From the NCBI GenBank assembly GCA_022843905.1, contig JALHMT010000035.1, positions 1 through 52,801 on the forward strand: DNA of 52,801 nucleotides. The letters run 5' to 3'. The position numbers and the translations under genes were made by a program. The notes beneath the pieces are model-generated. The model searched no databases. It had not been told where the DNA came from and saw nothing but the letters and a program-made list of their open reading frames with translations. How positions within the stretch are numbered: position 1 is the stretch's first letter; each line of letters opens with the position of its first letter. This document shows positions 32,701 to 39,479 of this stretch, piece by piece. Origin of the DNA: Rubrivivax sp. Its GTDB lineage: Bacteria > Pseudomonadota > Gammaproteobacteria > Burkholderiales > Burkholderiaceae_C.

Positions 32701-33077
32701 TCCAGCACCTGCTGATGGTTGCGGTACTCAGTGCGCTCGCGCGCCTGCGCGGCCACGCGGATGTTGGCCAACGCGGCATTCGCAGCACTCTGGTCCGGCG
32801 CGCCGAGCACAGTGGCCTGGCCAGCCTGCGCCGCACGCGTGCGCTCGATCGCGGCGGCCTGCGCCGCCTGCGCCCGGCGCGCTTGCTCCAACACTGCGGC
32901 CTGCGCCGCCGTCGAGTCTACGAAGCGGTCATTGGCGACCGAGGCCAGTTGGAGGTGGCGCGACAGCTCGTCGGTGCTCGCAGCGACGCGCTGCAGCGCG
33001 GTGTCGGCCTTGGCCGCGCCGGCGTCGTGCTGCGTCGTGTCGAGGACGAGCTTGGTGCGGTAGACGCGTTCGACCAT
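29796..33077 (-). CDS. tail length tape measure protein
   Basis: A 1093-residue protein, the longest gene in the window, in the H position after G/GT. Long coiled-coil helices rich in Ala, Gln and Arg (QAKERADYQQQQQFLQGLQR, LDLETRHADDRARVEEQL), an internal hydrophobic zone near 230-260 (AVGGVAAGVGVLAIAYAQGY) and a Gly-rich C-terminal part (GGSGGGSGGAGLLGSLFGSG). It sets tail length and passes through the membrane at DNA entry. Confidence 0.95.
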   Translation of the reverse strand: MVERVYRTKLVLDTTQHDAGAAKADTALQRVAASTDELSRHLQLASVANDRFVDSTAAQAAVLEQARRAQAAQAAAIERTRAAQAGQATVLGAPDQSAANAALANIRVAAQARERTEYRNHQQVLENIRVAAQAKERADYQQQQQFLQGLQRQADTIGKTRSELLALQAAQLGVSTQAAPMIARLAAGERQLAGFGRTGKLTAQELAQVSFQLNDLAVQVASGGSPLIALVQQGSQLSGTFGGIRPAISALLSTLTPLRLAVGGVAAGVGVLAIAYAQGYREDVAFRDSLVLTGNAAGLTADSFNRTARAVESGANVTTSSAREITQALVSTGEVGPAALQSVALAVAQLQRVTGASSADIVKQFAGITASASRWALEQNRQYNFLTPKVYEHIRALEAQGQKQEAARVAADALAEKIASQTRNLGLLERAIEGAERTWSSFWNTVKSIGRDTTIDDRIAQITAAMEAAQSPEEVGDGRDALRAELAVLEEQKRARDRKAVDDAKAASDNKRELAKLQDDYQSALHAKEKAGFEQSLAQQRVALEAQRIALDRSYDQAELSVAAYVQRRAQLEQQAIASKAAAIDQDIALERRRKVGTEAEVLQQEARLRDLQARRTALQVERLRLAQEQRRNFGVTDERVSLPVASDALRRLEPADESGVVDYLRQQRDQADQLANQLLRDARSLSAGLITDERARADALLAIEVEQLRQRLDLETRHADDRARVEEQLAGYIVQRNREITEQLKPEWQRQVELYEDSARRRKQVNEDVNKAFVDGGREAFGRMFADGKLSFDNLAQYALRTLGEQFYERMGFGRFFAQLGDAVFGGIEGIVGLGVPASSGLRVDTSSAGQVDNPSAARDALRQVEAAAADQVAQMVATTAASATEATVTQQAVASLVGLTGAAQSAAAALAAVGGSGGGSGGAGLLGSLFGSGGGFFNDAGGLELLGSLGFARGGAFRDGHVQAFARGGVLGPKGGVLDALTAFPIRGGRVGIGGEAGDEAVMPLGRTRDGRMGVAVVGGGGAAPTVVNRIEIINNHSGARVRTEPRQDGGMRVLIDQVEGALGERISNGVGLAQPIGTRFGMNGGAGLIT

Positions 33078-33089
33078 GTCAGTGTTCCG

Positions 33090-33494
33090 CTACTCGTCGT
33101 CCGCCAGCGCGCGCAGCGCCCTGGCCTCCAGCACGCGCAGCTGCTGCATCAGCTCGCGCCGCGGTTGCCGGCAGCCGCGCGGCACACGCACGTGGCGCTT
33201 GGCCAGATCCACCTGCCCATAGTCCAGCCCGGTGCGCACGGCCGCGCGGTCCACGCCGCCGACCATGCGCCACTGCGAGCCGAGGAACAGGAACACCTGC
33301 CAGGCATGCCAGTGGCGCGGCCACACCTCCACCCGGTTGGCCTGCGCCTCGGCCACCAGCGCGGCGCGGGTGGCCTCGACGATGTCGGGCGGCGCGTTCC
33401 ATCGCTGCAGGTCCGCTACTGGACCGTCGTCGACGTGCTCGAGCCCGGCATCGCCGCCGGCGGCCCACCAACGGGCCGCCGCGGCAAGTTTCCC
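33090..33494 (-). CDS. T extension of the GT tail-assembly chaperone (DUF1799-like), reached by -1 frameshift
   Basis: The reading frame begins at the slippery site 33488-33494 and continues GKLAAAARWWAAGG, WNAPPDIVEATRAALVAEA, WHAWQVFLFLGSQWRMVGG, ending LRALADDE. This resembles DUF1799. It has no convincing start of its own and is probably made only as the GT fusion, by slipping -1 from the G frame. It bridges the tape measure and the tail tube during assembly. Confidence 0.75.
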   Translation of the reverse strand, partial: GKLAAAARWWAAGGDAGLEHVDDGPVADLQRWNAPPDIVEATRAALVAEAQANRVEVWPRHWHAWQVFLFLGSQWRMVGGVDRAAVRTGLDYGQVDLAKRHVRVPRGCRQPRRELMQQLRVLEARALRALADDE

Positions 33495-33826
33495 AGCGCG
33501 GCCTCCGTGCGGCTCTTGGCGTAGGTGAACCACAGCGTGGTGCCCATGCCGGGCATGCGCAGCAGCGCGGCCAGGCTGTCGGGCGTGCACGGCACGTCGG
33601 CGCCCTGGCCGTCCGCCACCTGGCGAAAGCCCAGCACCACCTCGCGCGCGAGGTCGGTGTCGGCCAGGTTCTCGGCGCGCGCGCGCTGCTGCAGCGCGTC
33701 CATCTCGTCCTGGTCGAGCTGGCGGTACTGGGCCTCGAAGGCCTGCACGTGGGCCAGGCCGCCGTCGGCGGGCTGCACGTATTCCACCGGCCACCAGTAG
33801 GCCGGCATGGTTGCGAGTTGAAGCAT
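33416..33826 (-). CDS. tail assembly chaperone G
   Basis: A 136-residue protein (MPAYWWPVEYVQPADG, LDQDEMDALQQRARAENLAD, TLWFTYAKSRTEAALGN). Its 3' part contains GGGAAAC in the zero frame CT-G-GGA-AAC, so a fraction of ribosomes would shift -1 into the T frame. Position between the tail tube and the tape measure is that of lambda G. Confidence 0.75.
   Translation of the reverse strand: MLQLATMPAYWWPVEYVQPADGGLAHVQAFEAQYRQLDQDEMDALQQRARAENLADTDLAREVVLGFRQVADGQGADVPCTPDSLAALLRMPGMGTTLWFTYAKSRTEAALGNLPRRPVGGPPAAMPGSSTSTTVQ
33488..33494 (-). promoter_or_regulatory. programmed -1 ribosomal frameshift site GGGAAAC
   Basis: On the minus strand the heptamer GGGAAAC fits X XXY YYZ exactly in the G frame, and slipping joins it to the open T frame. 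Lambda uses GGGAAAG at the same place. No further RNA structure was assessed. Confidence 0.75.
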
Positions 33827-33841
33827 GGAAGGAACCTCGGG

Positions 33842-34822
33842 TCAGAAGCTGGAGAGCACGCGCACTTCGTCGTTGCCGGTGCCGGCGGGGTTGGGCACGC
33901 CGCGCAGCTCGTAGCCGAGCAGGCGCCGGCCGTTCACGTCTTCCTTGGTGGGGTTGATGAACTGCACGCTGGGCAGGAACAGGCCAACGCGGAAGCCATC
34001 GACCGTGCCGTGGAACATGCCCACGCTGGACAGCGTGGCCGCCAGCACGTCGGCCATGCGGCTGACCTCCTGCGCGGCGGTGAGGTCCATGCGCACGCGG
34101 CCGGACACGGCGCGCTGCGTCACGTCCACCGTTTCGCCGCCGATCAGGAAGGTGGGCTGCACGTTGTTGCCCAGGTCGATCTCGAGGCCGAGCGACGGGA
34201 TGCCCGTGCCGCCGGTGAGCACCGGTGCACCCGCGCCGTTGAGCGTGGCGCCCAGCGTGAGGATGGCCGTGTTGGCGTGCGTGGGCACCGACGGCGTGCG
34301 CCAGGTGCTGTAGTCCGGCGTGGGCACGGCCACCGCGGTGACGGCGCCGTACAGACCGATCATGCTGAAGCTGATGACCGGCTTTTCGCCGGCGTTGAGC
34401 TTGAACACCGCGTTGCTGCGCGCGCCGCCGAAGCGGTGCAGCACGCCCGAGTCGTACAGGTAGATGTGCACCGAGGCCTGCACGTCCGTGACGGGCAGGT
34501 GGTCGTAGCGCACGCCCACCTCGTTGGCGCCGAGCATGGCGCAGGCGTTGAGCAGCGGCATCCACGAGGGCGCGGTGCCCAGCGTGCCAGCGCCGACGAA
34601 CTCCACGTCGAAGTCGAAGCGCACGACGCGGGTGCCGACCAGCTGCTCGCTGGCGCCGAAGTACGCGCGCACGAGGTCGCGGTCGACGTTGTTGGGGTCG
34701 ATGGGCGTGATGCGCGGGTTGCTCAGCAGCACCGCGTTGACGGCGGGCAGCGGCGTGGGGTCGACGTTGTAGGTGGTCTCGGCCTCGACCAGGGCCACGA
34801 GTTGGCGTGCGAAACGGGGCAT
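33842..34822 (-). CDS. major tail tube protein (lambda V-like)
   Basis: A 326-residue protein with a tube-protein N-terminus (MPRFARQLVALVEAETTYNV, DPTPLPAVNAVLLSNPRI) and an internal FDVEFVGAGTLGTAP segment. The C-terminal third (VGMFHGTVDGFRVGLFLPSV) may be an added surface domain. Located between the tail terminator and chaperone G, in lambda order. Confidence 0.8.
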   Translation of the reverse strand: MPRFARQLVALVEAETTYNVDPTPLPAVNAVLLSNPRITPIDPNNVDRDLVRAYFGASEQLVGTRVVRFDFDVEFVGAGTLGTAPSWMPLLNACAMLGANEVGVRYDHLPVTDVQASVHIYLYDSGVLHRFGGARSNAVFKLNAGEKPVISFSMIGLYGAVTAVAVPTPDYSTWRTPSVPTHANTAILTLGATLNGAGAPVLTGGTGIPSLGLEIDLGNNVQPTFLIGGETVDVTQRAVSGRVRMDLTAAQEVSRMADVLAATLSSVGMFHGTVDGFRVGLFLPSVQFINPTKEDVNGRRLLGYELRGVPNPAGTGNDEVRVLSSF

Positions 34823-34846
34823 GGTGTTGCTCCTTGGGGGTGGTGG

Positions 34847-35296
34847 TCAGTTCCGCGGCGCCAGGGTGACGGCCTCGGTTCGGTGGACGATGGAGACGGT
34901 GAAGAAGGCGCTGGCCATGGGCTCCTCGCCCTCTTCGGCGTCCCAGGTGATGTCGGGGTCGGGCATCAGGTCCTCGACGCCCAGGCCGGTGGCCGCGCCC
35001 TCGCCGGCCAGGCGCTCGTAGGCGCCGCTGAGCACGGGGTCCACGGCGTCGCTGGCCACCACGTTGGCGGCGTGGCGTGCGAAGCACTCGATGCCGTACA
35101 CGGTGAGCCAGTCCACGGGGCCGCCGTGCACGTCGAAGCGCGTGGCCTTGCTGGACACCAGGCGCACGTTGATCAGGCTGCCCATGCCCTTGGGCACGGG
35201 GTGCTCGCGGTCGCGCACCACCTCGTCGGCGATGGGTGGCGCGGCCGCAAGAAAACTCGCCAGCTGCGCCGACAGCTGGACGTGGGCGGATGGCAT
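34847..35296 (-). CDS. tail terminator/completion protein (lambda U/Z-like)
   Basis: A 149-residue protein with ALRRQ-like helices at the start (HVQLSAQLASFLAAAPPIAD) and beta strands later (DWLTVYGIECFARHA, ASAFFTVSIVHRTEA). Similar in size and place to proteins that cap the tail tube. Assigned by context and size. Confidence 0.55.
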   Translation of the reverse strand: MPSAHVQLSAQLASFLAAAPPIADEVVRDREHPVPKGMGSLINVRLVSSKATRFDVHGGPVDWLTVYGIECFARHAANVVASDAVDPVLSGAYERLAGEGAATGLGVEDLMPDPDITWDAEEGEEPMASAFFTVSIVHRTEAVTLAPRN

Positions 35297-35311
35297 GACC
35301 TGTGGGGAGGT

Positions 35312-35635
35312 TTAGGCCTGGCTCTCGTGCGCGACCAGGATCAGCGTGGCCATGCCGGTGCCGTCGGGCAGCACCTGGCGCACGCGCCAGCGCTGCGTGG
35401 CGCGTGCGGCCGTGACGCATGCGAACTCGAGGACGCGGTCGTCTCCCGACGCCGGCTCCGGCGTCACGCTCTCCGCCTGGATCAGCGCGCGCGGCCTGTC
35501 CGTGGACATGCCGGGGCCACCCAGCCCGGTGTCGCCCGGCGCGCCGTAGATCACGCGCACGGGCACACCGTCGAGCACAGCGTCTTCCGCCCAGTCGTCG
35601 TCGTCGAAGTAGACGGACCGGTCCTCGAGGTACAT
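35312..35635 (-). CDS. head-tail joining protein (FII-like), 107 aa
   Basis: Starts MYLEDRSVYFDDDDWAEDAV at ATG 35635; strands VRVIYGAPGDTG and RWRVRQVLPDGTGMATLILV follow. Acidic N-terminus and position between head and tail genes fit a connector. A longer upstream frame is shadow. Confidence 0.6.
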   Translation of the reverse strand: MYLEDRSVYFDDDDWAEDAVLDGVPVRVIYGAPGDTGLGGPGMSTDRPRALIQAESVTPEPASGDDRVLEFACVTAARATQRWRVRQVLPDGTGMATLILVAHESQA

Positions 35636-35639
35636 GGCG

Positions 35640-35852
35640 TCAGGCCTTGGCGCCTTCGGCCTTCGCCGCCTCGCCGCCGACGACTTCCGCCGCCGGCGGC
35701 GGCACCTCCGCGGCACCGCGGGTGATCAGGCGCTTGCCCTCCACCTCGTCGATGTCGAAGGCCTTGCCGGGCGCCACGTTCACCGGCTCGGCCTGCGTGC
35801 CCATGGTGATGGTGTCCTTCGCCACCAGGCGAACGGTCTTGCTGGTTGCCAT
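35640..35852 (-). CDS. small head protein, 70 aa
   Basis: Short strands (KTVRLVAKDTITMGTQAEPV, VAPGKAFDIDEVEGKRLI) with an Ala/Glu tail. Typical of small proteins after the capsid gene (FI-like or assembly aids). Unknown in detail. Confidence 0.55.
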   Translation of the reverse strand: MATSKTVRLVAKDTITMGTQAEPVNVAPGKAFDIDEVEGKRLITRGAAEVPPPAAEVVGGEAAKAEGAKA

Positions 35853-35865
35853 GTTGTGGCCTCCT

Positions 35866-36891
35866 TCAGTTGACGGTGGCGCGGAACGTGGCGTTCACGC
35901 GGTAGGGCACGAGCAGCGGCGCGCTCTGCATGAGCAGGTAGCGCACGCTCGGGTCCTGCTCCAGCCAGCTCTTCACGTAGTACGCCTGCGCGCGCAACGC
36001 GTCGTGGTCCTGGATGGCGCCAAAGGCGCGCACGCCCTCCACCAGCGCCGGCGCACCGCAGCCGATCACCGTGTAGGCCGGCAGCATGGCCGTCTCGGTG
36101 CCGGACGTGGGGTCGATATACCAGCCGCTGTAGGTGTAGATCGCGAACTGGTCGACCATGCCCTGGAACACGCGGCCTTCGCGCTGGTGCGCGTCCTGCT
36201 GCATGGAGCTGTTGCCGCGGAAGCGGTTCAGGCGCTCCTTCACATCGGTGTCGGCGCGGAAGATCTTCCACGCGTCCACCGTCATGGTCACCTCCGTGAG
36301 GCCCACGCCGCAGGTCTGCACCATCACGTCCGACCAGGTCTGCAGGTCGTCCAGCGGCTTGATGCCCGCCTGGCCCCAGCGCGACGCACCCGCCAGCGTG
36401 ACGCTGTGGCCGGCCGCGCGGCCGAAGTTGACGACCGCGGACGGGTACTGATCACCCGTGACAGTGACCGCGCCGCCGTACAGCACCTGGCACGCCATCC
36501 ACTCGAGGCGGCGCTCGACCATCTCGAGCTGGTCGGTCAGGTCCTGCACGACGAGCATCTGCATGCGCTGTTCGGGGCTCAGGTCGCCGCCGCCGATGCG
36601 CTCGCCCATCGCGCGCTTGAGGGCGCGCTGCGGCGTGAAGACGCGCTTGTCCTTCACGTACGCGGGCTTGAAGGTCTTGGCCGCGAAACCACGGCTCTGG
36701 ACGATCTGGCCGGCCACCAGAGGGCTGACGAAGGGCGCGATGCGACGCGGCTTGTTGTCGACGTCGAAGTGGATCTCTTCGGTGTCTTCCTGGGCTGCGT
36801 TGCCGAAGTACGCCGCGGCCAGGCCCTGGACCGGCAGGCGCAGGTCCTGAACGACGGCGTTCAGGGCGTCGGTGGTGAAGATGCCGCTCAT
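35866..36891 (-). CDS. major capsid protein (lambda E-like)
   Basis: A 341-residue protein with the lambda-E-family pattern: FTTDALNAVVQDLRLPVQGL at the start, RRIAPFVSPLVAG, KPAYVKDKRVFTP, then TMTVDAWKIFRADTDVKERL in the middle and SAPLLVPYRVNATFRATVN at the end. Lies 2 bp after the decoration gene. Forms the HK97-fold shell. Confidence 0.9.
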   Translation of the reverse strand: MSGIFTTDALNAVVQDLRLPVQGLAAAYFGNAAQEDTEEIHFDVDNKPRRIAPFVSPLVAGQIVQSRGFAAKTFKPAYVKDKRVFTPQRALKRAMGERIGGGDLSPEQRMQMLVVQDLTDQLEMVERRLEWMACQVLYGGAVTVTGDQYPSAVVNFGRAAGHSVTLAGASRWGQAGIKPLDDLQTWSDVMVQTCGVGLTEVTMTVDAWKIFRADTDVKERLNRFRGNSSMQQDAHQREGRVFQGMVDQFAIYTYSGWYIDPTSGTETAMLPAYTVIGCGAPALVEGVRAFGAIQDHDALRAQAYYVKSWLEQDPSVRYLLMQSAPLLVPYRVNATFRATVN

Positions 36892-36893
36892 AG

Positions 36894-37274
36894 TCAGACG
36901 CCTCCTTGCGACTTGATGAGGAAGATGCCGAGATCGCGCAGGGCGGCCTCGACGCTGGCAGCGGTGTGAGCCGTGCCGTAGGTGAGCCCCTCGGCGATGA
37001 AGTCACCGCGGATGTAGGCCAGGCCCGGCTTGTCGCCGGCGCTGGCGTCGACGTCGTCGACCAGCACGGCCGCGGGCGTCTGCGAACCGTCAACGGCCGC
37101 GGACAGGCTCAGGTTGTACTTGCCGCTCGCGGTGATCTTGCCCAGCAACGCACCGCGGACCAGGTTCTGGCCCGAGATGACGGTGATGGGAATGCTGACG
37201 AGCAGCTGGGGGTTGCTCGCGATGAGCTTGTCCGGCACGAACGCGTCGGACGAGAACGATGCAGCTTGAGGCAT
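36894..37274 (-). CDS. capsid decoration protein (lambda D-like)
   Basis: A 126-residue protein: GQNLVRGALLGKITASGKYN, VLVDDVDASAGDKPGLAYIR and the C-terminal DLGIFLIKSQGGV are the blocks of D-type head decoration proteins that stabilise expanded heads. Between protease and capsid, as in lambda C/Nu3/D/E. Confidence 0.85.
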   Translation of the reverse strand: MPQAASFSSDAFVPDKLIASNPQLLVSIPITVISGQNLVRGALLGKITASGKYNLSLSAAVDGSQTPAAVLVDDVDASAGDKPGLAYIRGDFIAEGLTYGTAHTAASVEAALRDLGIFLIKSQGGV

Positions 37275-37276
37275 GG

Positions 37277-37681
37277 TCAGGCTCCCTTCTTGCCAGTGGT
37301 GAACTCGTTGAAGGCCGCGACGGCAGCCCTGCCGAGGGCAGCGCCCTGCAGCTGGCCACCTTCGGGCGCGGTGGCGGTGGGCACCGCCCTGGGCGCGTCG
37401 CCCTTGTGGGCGGCCTCCGCAGCGGCCAGCGTGGCGCGCTCGGCGGCGATGACCGCGGCCTGCGCTTGCGCGGGCGTGGTCTTGCCGTCGGCCACGAAGC
37501 CCTCGATGAGCTTCTCGTGGCCCGGCAGCAGCGCGGCGCGCACGCCGGCCTGCCGCTCGAGCTCGGCCTGCTTGCCGCGCTCGAACGCGGCGGCCTCGCG
37601 CTTGGCCACTTCGGCCTCGGGTACGCCTTGCGGCGCGTCGGTGGCGGCTTCGGGGCGAGCCGCCGGGTCAGTGTGCGACAT
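37277..37681 (-). CDS. nested scaffold protein (lambda Nu3-like), in-frame internal start
   Basis: ATG 37681 (MSHTDPAARPE) lies in frame inside the protease gene with an AAAGGAG SD 6 nt before it. The product of 134 residues is close to Nu3 in size and composition: acidic, Ala/Gln-rich helices. This is the lambda C/Nu3 arrangement. Confidence 0.7.
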   Translation of the reverse strand: MSHTDPAARPEAATDAPQGVPEAEVAKREAAAFERGKQAELERQAGVRAALLPGHEKLIEGFVADGKTTPAQAQAAVIAAERATLAAAEAAHKGDAPRAVPTATAPEGGQLQGAALGRAAVAAFNEFTTGKKGA

Positions 37682-38650
37682 GGTCGCTCCTTTCGCTGGT
37701 GCAGCGGCTTTGGGTCCGCCAGGGATGCGCTGGCCGGACTGCACCAGCGCGGTGAACTCTTTGAGGGTGTCTTCGAAGCCCGCGACGGCGTCGACCAGGC
37801 CCATGGCCTTGGCCGCGACGGCGTCGAGGATGCCGGCCTCGGTGCGGCGCACGACCTTGGCGTCGATGCGGCGCGCGTCGGCGACGCTGTCGACGAACAT
37901 GTCGTACAGGCGCTCGACCTCGGCGCCGGCGATGGCCTTGGCGCGGTCGCTCAGGGGCTGGTGGCTGTTGAAGTCCACCTTGCGGTCGCCGGCGAAGATG
38001 TAGGTGAACACCAGGCCCAGCTTCGCGTCGCGCTGCGACTGGTCCACGTGCAGCATCACCACGCCGATGGAGCCCACGCTGCCGGCCGCCGGCACCACCA
38101 CGCGCTGCGTGTTCGCCGCCAGGTTGTAGGCCGCGCTGTACGCGCCCTCGTTGGCATGCGACCAGATGGGCTTGCCGCCGCTGGCCGACGCGCTGCGCAG
38201 CATGCGCGCCAGCGCGTCGTTGCCCGCCACCTCGCCGCCCGGGCTGTCCCACTCGAAGAGGATGCCCTTCACGTCCGGGTCGGCAAGCATCATCTTCACG
38301 CGCTGCTCGATCGCCTGGTAGTTGGCGAAGGACGTGCACGTGGCCATGTCGAAGTTGAAGCGGTGCAGCAGCGGCCCGTACACGCCAACCAGGCCCACAC
38401 CCTCGTCGGTGACGGCGTAGGGCTTGTCCTTGAAGCGCTGGCCGCGCGCGTTGCCGGCGAAACCGTGCACACGCGGGGTCTCGACACCGAGCTGCAGCTC
38501 GGCGGCGCCGTCAGCCACGTCGATGAGACCGCCGCGCTTTTCGAGCAGCTGCTGGAAGGTATGACCCAGCGCGTCGGCGGCGCTGGGCAGCAGCATGAGC
38601 GGCGTGCCGTACAGGCGGGCCGCCAGGTGCGCGAGGTTGCGGGTGGTCAT
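37277..38650 (-). CDS. S49-family head maturation protease (lambda C-like) with C-terminal scaffold
   Basis: A 457-residue protein. The N-terminal 320 residues form an SppA/S49 protease: FEWDSPGGEVAG, NEGAYSAAYNLAAN (catalytic Ser), AAGSVGSIGV and GDRKVDFNSH (catalytic Lys). The C-terminal 134 residues are charged and helical (AFERGKQAELERQAG) and serve as scaffold; they can also be made separately from ATG 37681. Start ATG 38650. In the head cluster, upstream of D and E. Confidence 0.85.
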   Translation of the reverse strand: MTTRNLAHLAARLYGTPLMLLPSAADALGHTFQQLLEKRGGLIDVADGAAELQLGVETPRVHGFAGNARGQRFKDKPYAVTDEGVGLVGVYGPLLHRFNFDMATCTSFANYQAIEQRVKMMLADPDVKGILFEWDSPGGEVAGNDALARMLRSASASGGKPIWSHANEGAYSAAYNLAANTQRVVVPAAGSVGSIGVVMLHVDQSQRDAKLGLVFTYIFAGDRKVDFNSHQPLSDRAKAIAGAEVERLYDMFVDSVADARRIDAKVVRRTEAGILDAVAAKAMGLVDAVAGFEDTLKEFTALVQSGQRIPGGPKAAAPAKGATMSHTDPAARPEAATDAPQGVPEAEVAKREAAAFERGKQAELERQAGVRAALLPGHEKLIEGFVADGKTTPAQAQAAVIAAERATLAAAEAAHKGDAPRAVPTATAPEGGQLQGAALGRAAVAAFNEFTTGKKGA

Positions 38651-38669
38651 GGGTTGGGCTCCTCGGAGT

Positions 38670-39461
38670 TCAGGCGTGACGGCGCAAGCGCGCGGCAATC
38701 CAGTTCGACTCGAAGCGGCGGGCGCGCGCAGTGACCCAGGCGCTGCCGGTCCAGCGCCTGAGCGCGGGGGGTTGCGGCACGACACCGATGCCAACCGCGA
38801 CGTGCGCGATCTCCACCGCCATGCCGATGAACATGTCCTGACTGTTGGTGCAGCCGGTCAGCTCATGGACGGTGTCATTCGTCGTCTTGTACTGGACGAT
38901 CGTGCCCTTGTTCTGCCCGCCGCCGAAGTCTCGCCTGGCCAGCTCAGTGAACCCACCACCGACATCGCCCACGTCGGATTGGAATCCGATGTTGATGGCC
39001 GAGATGGTCGGGTTGTTGGCGTGCGCGAACGCAGCCAGTGCATTGAGCGTGGGCGTGGCGTTGACGCTTGGCGAATGGACGTTGCCGGACCCGAGGCACT
39101 GCACAATGCCGTTGGCGCCGTTGGTGCCGGTGATGACCGCATTTGCGTCCCAGTGCAGTGCGAAGTATTGGATGAAGCTCTGCGCCTGGCCGGCGCAGTC
39201 GATCGTCGGACCCTCTGTCACGTCCGTGCCGGAGACGCGGTGGAACACCGTGGCGCGGCGCGCGTCACCGACGGGGGCAGAGCCGTTGGGTGGGACTGTC
39301 CACCCGGAGATGGTCGGGACGTTGGACGGCGGCCCACCGCCAGCGGTGATGACGTAGATCATCCCCAGCCGGTTGGCCGGCAGGGTGAACGAGTTCATGA
39401 CGACGGACGAAACGCCTTCGCCGCTGACGCCCGAAGTAAGGAAGGTCGGTGAAGAAGCCAT
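38670..39461 (-). CDS. putative virion/fibre protein, 263 aa
   Basis: A beta-rich protein (LGMIYVITAGGGPPSNVPTI, FIQYFALHWDANAVITGTNG, GMAVEIAHVAVGIGV) with a basic C-terminal end (RRFESNWIAARLRRHA). It is the last gene of a fibre-like block inserted between portal and protease. Possibly a receptor-contact or appendage protein; no family certain. Confidence 0.55.
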   Translation of the reverse strand: MASSPTFLTSGVSGEGVSSVVMNSFTLPANRLGMIYVITAGGGPPSNVPTISGWTVPPNGSAPVGDARRATVFHRVSGTDVTEGPTIDCAGQAQSFIQYFALHWDANAVITGTNGANGIVQCLGSGNVHSPSVNATPTLNALAAFAHANNPTISAINIGFQSDVGDVGGGFTELARRDFGGGQNKGTIVQYKTTNDTVHELTGCTNSQDMFIGMAVEIAHVAVGIGVVPQPPALRRWTGSAWVTARARRFESNWIAARLRRHA

Positions 39462-39479
39462 GCGTCGCGCCTTTGGGTC

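Noticed and set aside
33090..35420. Long minus-strand frame joining DUF1799 with upstream sequence to 35420
   Set aside because: Only the part below 33494 is protein-like. The rest is a shadow of the tail tube and terminator genes, and the frame is entered by -1 frameshift from G.
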